DNA of 44,514 nt from SKVL01 sp051747785. GTDB lineage: Bacteria; Patescibacteriota; Minisyncoccia; Phycocordibacterales; CSBR16-193. Below are positions 24,353 to 31,416 of this stretch, piece after piece. Below the pieces are notes generated by a model. That model had not been told where the DNA came from, did no database searches, and was given only the letters and a program-made list of their open reading frames with translations. The stretch covers positions 1 to 44,514 of the forward strand of contig JBNJGN010000001.1 in assembly GCA_051747785.1 (NCBI GenBank), in the 5' to 3' direction. The stretch's first letter is position 1; each line of letters opens with the position of its first letter. The translations under genes were made by a program, and so were the position numbers.

Positions 24353-25039
24353 TTACTTAAAAAGTATTTTAACTCCTTCATAAAGACCCGACACCTTTTC
24401 TCTTAAATACTCCCTGGCTTCCGTATAACTTTCATCTTCATTAAAAAGATCTTTGGGTATATAAAGAACCTCTCCGAAAGAAACAAAAACCTTTCTTCTG
24501 AATAATCTTTTTGAACCTAGACGAACTGAGCACGGCAGTATGGGAGCACCTGATCTTTCTTGAATAGCTACAGCTCCTTTTTTAAATTCACTTACCCCTT
24601 CTTTAAAAAAAATTCCCCCTTCGGGGAACATCAATATAGTATTTTTATTTTTGAGAGCTTCTACAAGAGGGTCTATTTTTCCATCAAAAGAATCTGTGTC
24701 GGGAATGGTTATAACATCGTAGATATAATAAATAAACTTGGTTATCTTAAGCTTTGACAGAACCGCCAAGAAAGAGTTGCCCTTAAACTCTTTCTTGGCA
24801 AAGGGTCTTATAGGAAAAAGACGGAGCAAAACAGTGAAAGGAAGTGATACAAAAATTATCCAGGGATCAAAAGGAGTTTTGTGATTGGAAACTACTACCA
24901 TTGGTTTTTTTACATCCTTAAAATTTTCATCTTCATAATAAGTTTGTATAGAAAGAAAAATTTTTGAAACAATAAAAACTACGAAATAACTAAAAAACCA
25001 AACAGATAAAGCAACACTCTTCTTTATCTTCCTTCGCAT
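24353..25039 (-). CDS. plsC: PlsC-type lysophospholipid/glycerolipid acyltransferase
   Basis: A 228-residue membrane acyltransferase. One N-terminal transmembrane segment is followed by the catalytic NHKTPFD (motif I, NHxxxxD), a substrate-contact region around FAKKEFKG, and MFPEGG (motif III, with GG for the common GT). PlsC transfers acyl groups to the sn-2 position of lysophosphatidic acid. In this operon it is followed by an N-acyl-amino-acid synthase-like gene, so it may instead esterify an N-acyl amino acid, by analogy with environmental fee and ornithine-lipid pathways (OlsB/OlsA). Both readings are inference. It is first in the operon; no good ribosome site is seen. Confidence 0.88.
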   Translation of the reverse strand: MRRKIKKSVALSVWFFSYFVVFIVSKIFLSIQTYYEDENFKDVKKPMVVVSNHKTPFDPWIIFVSLPFTVLLRLFPIRPFAKKEFKGNSFLAVLSKLKITKFIYYIYDVITIPDTDSFDGKIDPLVEALKNKNTILMFPEGGIFFKEGVSEFKKGAVAIQERSGAPILPCSVRLGSKRLFRRKVFVSFGEVLYIPKDLFNEDESYTEAREYLREKVSGLYEGVKILFK

Positions 25040-25109
25040 AAGATCATATTAAAAATGAATAATTCTTTCATATGCATAAATACTGGTTTCTTTTTTGGAT
25101 ATTTTATAA

Positions 25110-25154
25110 ATTATATACCCTCTTTTTTCAAGGGCAGTAGACAGTTACCTGTCT
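25110..25154 (-). promoter_or_regulatory. Candidate promoter and operator upstream of the plsC-synthase-kinase operon
   Basis: On the minus strand TATAAT (25115-25110) lies 70 bases before the plsC ATG. A 6-bp inverted repeat AGACAG/CTGTCT around four bases (25139-25154) sits at about -40 to -25 upstream of it. No convincing -35 is seen, so an activator site is possible. Confidence 0.35.
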
Positions 25155-25188
25155 TGATCCATATCAAAAAGGTAAATGTACCAAATCA

Positions 25189-25220
25189 AAGCCCCGCTCT
25201 TTTCAATAAAAACGAGGCTT
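25189..25220 (-). terminator. Weak terminator hairpin after the gene at 25239-25610
   Basis: On the minus strand AAGCCTCG pairs with CGGGGCTT (one G-U) around about 16 bases. The following TGATTTGG is only partly U-rich, so termination may be inefficient. Confidence 0.45.
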
Positions 25221-25238
25221 AACCAAAGGAGACCATCC

Positions 25239-25610
25239 TCATAAACTACCCCCGTTCTTATTATCTTCTTCTAGAAATTCTCTGCCTTTTTCAATAAGCT
25301 GTAAAGCAAAGTTCCTCTCTCCTCTGAACCTATACCTAAGTTCAGGATAATGTTGAAGTTGACTTGAATCGGCTATTGCCTTGAGCTGTCTAAGACATTC
25401 TTCCAGGGCATCTATTCTCTCGATAACCTTTTCTCTATTTATCGCCCCCTTTTCTTCAAGGTAAAGATTTTCTTCTTCTTCTGATAAAACCCTTCCCCTG
25501 AAAGCCGACGGATTAAGCCCTTGCCAAACTGAATGCCGATTTTCCTTTTCAAATTTATCTAACAACTCCGCAACACCTCTTTCAGTAAAGTCTTTTTTCT
25601 CAAGCAACAT
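25239..25610 (-). CDS. Helical soluble protein of unknown function with a strong ribosome binding site
   Basis: A 123-residue charged helical protein (KDFTERGVAELLDKFEKENR, VIERIDALEECLRQLKAIAD, FALQLIEKGREFLEED). The two central helices could form a coiled-coil hairpin. I recognise no family. The start is firm: AAAAGGAGG lies 8 bases before the ATG, one of the two strongest sites in the window. In the 3' UTR, 7 bases after the TGA stop, CTCCTTT (mRNA sense, 25231-25225) is complementary to AAAGGAG of that site, as in the 265-residue gene. It lies between groEL and plsC, separated from groEL by a strong terminator. Confidence 0.7.
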   Translation of the reverse strand: MLLEKKDFTERGVAELLDKFEKENRHSVWQGLNPSAFRGRVLSEEEENLYLEEKGAINREKVIERIDALEECLRQLKAIADSSQLQHYPELRYRFRGERNFALQLIEKGREFLEEDNKNGGSL

Positions 25611-25696
25611 TTTTATTACCTCCTTTTAAAGTGCTCTTCTTTAAGGATATACTTTATTTGAAGTCAAATCAAGCCTTTTAGGCTTTTTAGACCAAA

Positions 25697-25725
25697 CAAA
25701 AAGACCTCCTTGGGAGGTCTTTTTG
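25697..25725. terminator. Bidirectional terminator after groEL
   Basis: CAAAAAGACCTCC and GGAGGTCTTTTTG form a perfect 13-bp stem with a TTG loop and flanking T/A tracts. It ends the groES-groEL transcript on the minus strand. Confidence 0.9.
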
Positions 25726-25752
25726 TATATCTTTAGGTTAAATGCAGTTCCA

Positions 25753-27417
25753 CTACATCATTCCGGGCATTCCTCCCATTCCCATTCCTCCGCCCATTCC
25801 GGCATCGGAGCTTCCTTCTTCTTTTTCTGGTTCATCAGCTATAGAGGCTTCGGTAGTAAGAAGTATAGCGGCAGCTGAAGCAGCGTTCTGGATTCCGGTT
25901 CTGGTAACTTTAACCGGATCAATAATACCAGCGGCGATCATATCATCAACCATCTCGTCATTGAGAGCATTGTACCCCGCAGAGGCTTTACTACTCTTTA
26001 CCTGGTTTATAATAACAGCTCCATCTTCCTTTCCAGCATTCTCAACAATGTTTCTAAGAGGTGCTTCAAGCGCTCTCAAGACTATGGAGATCCCGGTTTC
26101 AAATTCGCGACTTTCTTTCATTTCTTCTTCAAGGGCTTTTCGTACTTTTTCTATCACTTTAACAAAAGCAGTTCCACCTCCAGCAACCACTCCTTCTTCG
26201 ATCGCAGCCTTGGTAGCATTAACAGCATCTTCTATCTTGAGTTTGAGATACTTCATCTCAGTTTCAGTAGCGGCACCGACTCTGATAACTGCAATACCTC
26301 CGGAGAGCTTTGCTATTCTCTCTTCCAGTTTTTCAATGTCAAACTTAGATTCACTCTTTTCCTTCTGAGCTTTAAGTTGATTTATCCGACTATCAAGCTC
26401 TTGTTTTTTACCCTGTCCTCCAACAATAGTGGTATTCTCTTTGGTGGAAATAACCTTGTCAGCTTTTCCGAGCATTGCCACATCGGCATTTTCAAAGTTA
26501 AGACCGACATCCTCACTTATAACGGTAGCACCGATCATAGCAGCTATATCATGAAGCTGTTCTTTCTTTCTATCTCCAAATCCAGGTGCTTTAACAGCCA
26601 AAGTACTAAAGCTTCCTCTTATTTTGTTGACAACAAAAGTGGCGAGCGCCTCTCCTTCAACGTCGTCAGCTATAATGACAAGCTCTTTTACCCCATTTTG
26701 GGAAAGTCTCTCCAAGAAAGGAAGAACCTCTTTTACGTTTGATATCTTCTTATCAGTTACCAAAACGGCAGGATTTTTGTACTCGGCCTCCATTCTCTCA
26801 GAATCAGTAACCATATAAGGTGAAATGTATCCGTTATCAAACTGCATACCTTCAACCACATCGGACTCTACTCCGAATGACTGAGACTCCTCAACGGTTA
26901 CAACGCCATCCTTGCCCACTTTATCAATAGTCTCAGCTATGATACCTCCTACTTCTTCTGACTCGGCGGCAATAGTAGAAACATGCTTTATTCCTTCTTG
27001 GTCTTTAACGGGTTTAGCGAGTGTTTTAAGGGCTTTTACGGTTTCCTCTGAGGCACGCTCTATTCCGGCCTTCACACCCATTGTATTAACTCCCATACTA
27101 GTAAGCTTCATACCCTCATCAACGATGGACTGAGTTAAAACAACCGAAGTGGTCGTTCCGTCACCGGCAATGTCATTTGTTTTAGTAGCGACCTCTTTCA
27201 CTATCTCGGCACCCATATTCTCAAATTTATCTTTGAGATTTATCTCTTTGGCTATAGTAACACCATCATTAGTTATGGTTGGCGAGCCATAACCTTTTTC
27301 CAGAACAACATTTCTTCCTTTGGGACCAAGGGTAACTCTTACTGTATCAGCCACCTTGTCCACACCACTTTTCAGTGATTTTCGCGCATCTTCACTAAAT
27401 TTTATATTTTTTGCCAT
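25753..27417 (-). CDS. groEL: Chaperonin GroEL (Hsp60)
   Basis: A 554-residue 60-kDa chaperonin subunit that folds proteins in a GroES-capped double ring. Clear motifs: VTLGPKGRNVVLEKGYGSP, the ATP-binding DGTTTSVVL, DKVGKDGVVTVEES, and the C-terminal Gly-Met tail (GMGGGMGMGGMPGMM). Length is close to E. coli GroEL (548). It follows groES by 41 bases and shares its promoter. Confidence 0.99.
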   Translation of the reverse strand: MAKNIKFSEDARKSLKSGVDKVADTVRVTLGPKGRNVVLEKGYGSPTITNDGVTIAKEINLKDKFENMGAEIVKEVATKTNDIAGDGTTTSVVLTQSIVDEGMKLTSMGVNTMGVKAGIERASEETVKALKTLAKPVKDQEGIKHVSTIAAESEEVGGIIAETIDKVGKDGVVTVEESQSFGVESDVVEGMQFDNGYISPYMVTDSERMEAEYKNPAVLVTDKKISNVKEVLPFLERLSQNGVKELVIIADDVEGEALATFVVNKIRGSFSTLAVKAPGFGDRKKEQLHDIAAMIGATVISEDVGLNFENADVAMLGKADKVISTKENTTIVGGQGKKQELDSRINQLKAQKEKSESKFDIEKLEERIAKLSGGIAVIRVGAATETEMKYLKLKIEDAVNATKAAIEEGVVAGGGTAFVKVIEKVRKALEEEMKESREFETGISIVLRALEAPLRNIVENAGKEDGAVIINQVKSSKASAGYNALNDEMVDDMIAAGIIDPVKVTRTGIQNAASAAAILLTTEASIADEPEKEEGSSDAGMGGGMGMGGMPGMM

Positions 27418-27458
27418 AGTTATTATCTGCTTAACTTACAATTCTAGATCCTTCCAAA

Positions 27459-27782
27459 CTATTTGATAATAGCAAGTACATTATCTTCTCTTAAGATGTA
27501 ATACTCTTCCCCTTCTATCGTTACTTCATCGTATCCGAACTTAGAAAATATAACCTTGTCTCCTTTACTTACATTCATAGGTATTTTTTCACCATCTTCG
27601 TATTTACCTTCTCCGACGGCCACAACCTCTCCTTGTTCAGGTTTATCCTTCTCAACGGTCTCAGGAAGAATTATTCCCGAATCGGTTTTGGTTTCAAGCT
27701 CACTCTCCTCAAAAGGGCGTACCAGTACACGATCACCAAGAGGTGTAATTAAATTCTCTACATCTTTTTTACTCTTGCTCAT
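27459..27782 (-). CDS. groES: Co-chaperonin GroES (Hsp10)
   Basis: A 107-residue GroEL lid subunit. ITPLGDRVLVRPF, the mobile-loop region ETKTDSGIILPETVEKDKPEQGEVVAVGEG, and DKVIFSKFGYDEVTIEGEEYYILRE are all diagnostic. The N-terminus has about eight residues more than usual. The upstream leader of about 107 bases has inverted-repeat potential but no CIRCE element. Confidence 0.98.
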   Translation of the reverse strand: MSKSKKDVENLITPLGDRVLVRPFEESELETKTDSGIILPETVEKDKPEQGEVVAVGEGKYEDGEKIPMNVSKGDKVIFSKFGYDEVTIEGEEYYILREDNVLAIIK

Positions 27783-27896
27783 ATAGTATTTAGATTAACT
27801 TATAATAAAATGATAACTTAACAGAACGTTTTCGTCCGTCAGTTCTTTTTAACAGTTCACACCGGGAAAAGTGTCTGAAGTGATCAAAGCAGAGGT

Positions 27897-27925
27897 ATTA
27901 TAACCGCGCCCGAATATTCAGTCAA
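27897..27925 (-). promoter_or_regulatory. Promoter of groES-groEL
   Basis: On the minus strand TTGACT (27925-27920), 17 bases, TATAAT (27902-27897). This strong vegetative promoter implies a leader of about 107 bases. No CIRCE (TTAGCACTC-N9-GAGTGCTAA) is seen. The leader can form a short stem-loop around TTCAG-ACAC/GTGTGAA (about 27850-27877), which could be thermosensitive, but that is speculation. Confidence 0.8.
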
Positions 27926-27958
27926 CAAAAAATCCAAAACGCGTTGATCCGTAAAGAC

Positions 27959-29107
27959 TCAGACAAAAACCGATACAAGACCAGCGATAAAAACCACTAC
28001 CAAAAAAACACTCGCAGTTCCAGCTATTTTCGGCGAAAGAGTGAAATAGGGTTTCAATTCACCTTGTTTTCTAGCAACCCAAAAAAGCCAAACAGCTAAA
28101 AGCCCGTTAACCCCAACCATCAGAGACCCTACAAAACTTATAATAGAAATAAAATCTCGGAAATTAAGAGCAAAAAGAAATAACGGCACCGCTATCACCA
28201 GTGCCGAAGAGATAGGGCGCGATAGTTTATAGTCACGATGAAAAATGTCCTGCTGAGAAAGCGCAATAGTAAGAAAACTGGTAGCTACCGTGAAGAAGGC
28301 AAATACATTCCCAATTATCACCATATGCGGACCAATGGTCTCTCCTAGACTTACGGTGGCCACCTGGCTGGTTTCAGGTCCCGTAATGCCAACAACCAAA
28401 AGAGCGAAAATTAAATATATAATGGGAGGAATTATACCTCCCCAAATCAAAACAGACTTGTAAATATCCTCTCTTCCGGCACGTTTTACCACTCTCCAAG
28501 AAGCAGGTACAGATACTAGCCCTGCGCAAGCGAACATGATCACTCCGAAGGGTAAAAATACCTCAGAAACATCAAACTCACTTAAAAAAGACACCTTAAC
28601 CCCCGGAGCGGAGTAAGCGGTGATTACTACCATAATGAAAAACACAGCCACTATCATTATCAGCTCTGAACGTTTCACTACATCGATTCCGAACACCACC
28701 AAAAAAGAGAACAGAAGATAGAACACCAGAGACCATACCAAAGGAGGACCACCCAAAAGAGCCGATAATATATCCCCCTGGCTTACCATATATGCTAGAA
28801 GAGTTCCGAATATACTGCTTACAAGAACCACTCCCTGCAAATGCTGGAAAAAGGGACCTAAATACCTCCTAGTGTAACCAGTAAGCTGATGGATCTCTTT
28901 GGTTCGCATCAGAACCTCTCCGAGCATTAACCTTACAAAGAGCAAAGCGATCCCAACTAAAACCAATACCAAAGTAGCCGTTAAAAATCCGCTTTGCGCA
29001 AAAACGTAAGGAACTCCTATTATGCCGGCACCTATTATCGTTCCCACAATAATGGCCACCCCTTCAAAAAAAGGCATTCTGTTTTTCATTTGGATGAAGT
29101 TTAACAT
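27959..29107 (-). CDS. Aromatic/hydroxy amino acid permease-like transporter (HAAAP family)
   Basis: An 11-TM secondary transporter of about 380 residues. The N-terminal FFEGVAIIVGTIIGAGIIGVPY matches the GTIIGAGIxxLP motif of the tryptophan/tyrosine permease group within the APC superfamily. Later segments (VFAFFTVATSFLTIALSQQD, SFVGSLMVGVNGLLAVW) are consistent. The exact amino acid cannot be predicted. Start: ATG 29107 is preferred over the GTG at 29122; an internal ATG at 29089 is also possible. It diverges from secG. Confidence 0.8.
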   Translation of the reverse strand: MLNFIQMKNRMPFFEGVAIIVGTIIGAGIIGVPYVFAQSGFLTATLVLVLVGIALLFVRLMLGEVLMRTKEIHQLTGYTRRYLGPFFQHLQGVVLVSSIFGTLLAYMVSQGDILSALLGGPPLVWSLVFYLLFSFLVVFGIDVVKRSELIMIVAVFFIMVVITAYSAPGVKVSFLSEFDVSEVFLPFGVIMFACAGLVSVPASWRVVKRAGREDIYKSVLIWGGIIPPIIYLIFALLVVGITGPETSQVATVSLGETIGPHMVIIGNVFAFFTVATSFLTIALSQQDIFHRDYKLSRPISSALVIAVPLFLFALNFRDFISIISFVGSLMVGVNGLLAVWLFWVARKQGELKPYFTLSPKIAGTASVFLVVVFIAGLVSVFV

Positions 29108-29155
29108 AAGTAGCAAAAACACGTTTCAAGGAAATACACAAAATCACTGCAAATG

Positions 29156-29183
29156 TTGCCTAATATTAAAAATATGTTATATT
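29156..29183 (+). promoter_or_regulatory. Promoter of secG, near-leaderless
   Basis: TTGCCT (29156-29161), 16 bases and TATATT (29178-29183) with the extended TG (TGTTATATT). Eight bases separate the -10 from the secG ATG, so the mRNA starts 1-2 bases before the start codon. Confidence 0.7.
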
Positions 29184-29191
29184 AGCGCTAC

Positions 29192-29425
29192 ATGGATTTC
29201 TTGGAAACTTTTTTACCATACATTCAGATAACGCTTTCTGTGCTTTTAATAGCAGCAATACTTATGCAAAGATCAGACGCAGGTCTTGGTGGGGCTTTTG
29301 GTGGAGGTGATGCTTCCAGTGCCAATTTCTATACAAAAAGAGGCGCTGAGAAAATTCTTTTTAATGCCACCATCGTGATCGCCATACTATTCGCTTTATC
29401 ATCTTTCGCCAACCTTTTGGTATAA
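29192..29425 (+). CDS. secG: Preprotein translocase subunit SecG
   Basis: A 77-residue auxiliary subunit of the SecYEG channel, which assists SecA-driven export. Two transmembrane segments (PYIQITLSVLLIAAILMQRS and ATIVIAILFALSSFANLLV) flank the conserved RSDAGLGGAFGGGD loop. Length is typical. It is probably translated from a leaderless mRNA; nothing indicates an operon with the downstream gene 147 bases away. Confidence 0.93.
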   Translation: MDFLETFLPYIQITLSVLLIAAILMQRSDAGLGGAFGGGDASSANFYTKRGAEKILFNATIVIAILFALSSFANLLV

Positions 29426-29490
29426 ACTGAGAACCTATTTAGATCATTTGAGTTTCAATATTACTTCTTAATTCCAAACTAAGTCTTTTC

Positions 29491-29518
29491 TTGGCTTGAT
29501 TTAACTTAATTATATTAT
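29491..29518 (+). promoter_or_regulatory. Candidate promoter of the peptide-binding protein gene
   Basis: TTGGCT (29491-29496), 16 bases and TATTAT (29513-29518). This leaves a leader of about 45 bases before the ATG at 29572. Confidence 0.45.
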
Positions 29519-29571
29519 TTGAATTTTTATCTCTATAAACGGTAAAACTAATAAATATTTCATTCTCCAGT

Positions 29572-31371
29572 ATGGAAAAAACATCAGCCGGTGAAGGCAC
29601 ACCAGATAATAAAAACGGGTACCGGGGAAAAGTCGGTGCAAATATCACGAATAAATTCCGCGTTTACTCAAAAACAAATAAAAGTGACTCGAGTAAGAAA
29701 AGTATACCTGCAAGCATGTCATTGACCGAAAAATTCATTTTTGTCACTCTTCTTTTGGTAATGGCAACCGGAGCTCTGTCGCTCCTTTGGCAAGTACAGT
29801 CCTCTCTTCTTGTTACCATACCTGCTTATGATGGAACCCTAAAAGAAGGCTTAATCGGAACACCTGGTCCTATTAACCCCCTTCTGGCTTCATCCGCACC
29901 GGATAGAACTCTATCCGACTTCATTTATTCCGGACTAATGAAAGCAACCCCTGATGGTAAACTGGTTCATGAGCTAAGCTCCGAACATAGAGTATCAGAA
30001 GACAACACAGAATATGTATTCAGATTGCGAGATGATGCCGTTTTTCATGACGGTGTCAAGGTAACCGCCGAAGATGTAGTCTTTACCATAGAAAAAGTCA
30101 AAGACCCGGCTGTAAGAAGTACACTGGCAGCAGATTGGACAGGAATAGAGGCAAAAGCAATCGATGAAAATTTAGTCAAATTTAAGCTTTCCGAGCCACA
30201 CCCTCACTTTCTTGAACTTACAACTTTAGGAATCTTGCCAAAGCACATCTGGGATACCATTGACAGTAATCGTTTCGCCTTCAGCTCCGTAAACACAGAA
30301 CCCATTGGAGCAGGACCCTATAAGGTCTCTTCCGTGTCAGTACAAGATGACGGCAACCCCAAAGAATACAGATTGGAGGCCTTTGAAGAATACGTCAGAG
30401 GTAAACCTTATATAAGCAATTTTGTATTTACCTTCTACCCCCAAGAACGAGAAGCTTGGATGGCCCTACAACGCAAAGAAATTGATGCTCTGGCCGGATT
30501 TTCTCCTCAAAGACTGGATTCCATGATAAGAGATGATGTAGACATTAAAACCACACCTTTACCCAGAGTTTTTTCCATATTCATAAATCAAAATAACAAT
30601 GAAAGTTTAGCTGATACAGACGTCAGAAAAGCACTATCATTAGCCATAGACAGAGAAAAAATATTAGAGGAAGTACTAAATGGCAAAGGAGAAATAGCAA
30701 AAGGTCCCGCTCCCATAAGCGTTGCTGAAAATAAAAAAGATGACGAAAAGCAAGGAAAAGTGGACACCGAAAAAGCTAAAGAAATGCTGGAAGAAGCGGG
30801 GTGGGAATTCGATGAGGAGCTTGGCGGATTTACAAAAGACGGTGAAACGCTTCTTTCTGTAAAATTATCAACCGTAAGAGATAGCGACTTGCAAAAAGCA
30901 GCCGAAATAGTAAAAAATAACTGGGAAAGAATCGGGGTTAAAACCTCTCTAGCCCTTTACGGCAACAGTGAACTTAACCAAAACGTACTGCGCCCTAGAG
31001 AGTTTGAAGCTCTTCTTTTTGGATATATCCTGGAAAGAGACATGGACCTTTTCCCATTCTGGCATTCATCAGAAAGAAATGACCCCGGAATGAATCTCTC
31101 TCTTTACACTAACATAACCGTTGATGAACTCCTTGAGAAATACAGAGACACGAATGACCCTGAAAAGAGATCAGAAATAAGAGAAGAAATAACTAATAAC
31201 ATAAAATCTGATATGCCAGCTATATTTCTTTATACCCCTCATTTTCTTTACGCTCTACCTAAAGATCTTCAAAACACCAATTTTGGACACCTCATCACCC
31301 CGGAAGAGCGATTCCTTAATGTTCATGAATGGTTCATGATCACAGACAAGGTGTGGTCCTTCCTTCTCTAA
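29572..31371 (+). CDS. Membrane-anchored ABC peptide-binding protein (SBP family 5)
   Basis: A 599-residue extracytoplasmic solute-binding protein of the DppA/OppA family. A basic cytoplasmic N-terminus of about 50 residues precedes one transmembrane anchor (FIFVTLLLVMATGALSLLW) instead of a lipobox. Family markers follow: LKEGLIGTPGPINPLLASS, LSDFIYSGLMK, YVFRLRDDAVFHDGVKVTAEDVVFTI, DVRKALSLAIDREKI and AKEMLEEAGW. Permease and ATPase genes are not in the window, so the transport partner is elsewhere or absent. An internal ATG at residue 48 (MSLTEK) would give just the anchor and domain. RNase J follows 45 bases later on the same strand. Confidence 0.88.
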   Translation: MEKTSAGEGTPDNKNGYRGKVGANITNKFRVYSKTNKSDSSKKSIPASMSLTEKFIFVTLLLVMATGALSLLWQVQSSLLVTIPAYDGTLKEGLIGTPGPINPLLASSAPDRTLSDFIYSGLMKATPDGKLVHELSSEHRVSEDNTEYVFRLRDDAVFHDGVKVTAEDVVFTIEKVKDPAVRSTLAADWTGIEAKAIDENLVKFKLSEPHPHFLELTTLGILPKHIWDTIDSNRFAFSSVNTEPIGAGPYKVSSVSVQDDGNPKEYRLEAFEEYVRGKPYISNFVFTFYPQEREAWMALQRKEIDALAGFSPQRLDSMIRDDVDIKTTPLPRVFSIFINQNNNESLADTDVRKALSLAIDREKILEEVLNGKGEIAKGPAPISVAENKKDDEKQGKVDTEKAKEMLEEAGWEFDEELGGFTKDGETLLSVKLSTVRDSDLQKAAEIVKNNWERIGVKTSLALYGNSELNQNVLRPREFEALLFGYILERDMDLFPFWHSSERNDPGMNLSLYTNITVDELLEKYRDTNDPEKRSEIREEITNNIKSDMPAIFLYTPHFLYALPKDLQNTNFGHLITPEERFLNVHEWFMITDKVWSFLL

Positions 31372-31416
31372 TTAGATTAGATTATCAACAGTAAATTAAA
31401 AAAGAAAATTAATATC

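Noticed and set aside
27783..27958. CIRCE/HrcA operator upstream of groES
   Set aside because: No TTAGCACTC-N9-GAGTGCTAA or close variant is present; only a vegetative promoter and weak inverted repeats.
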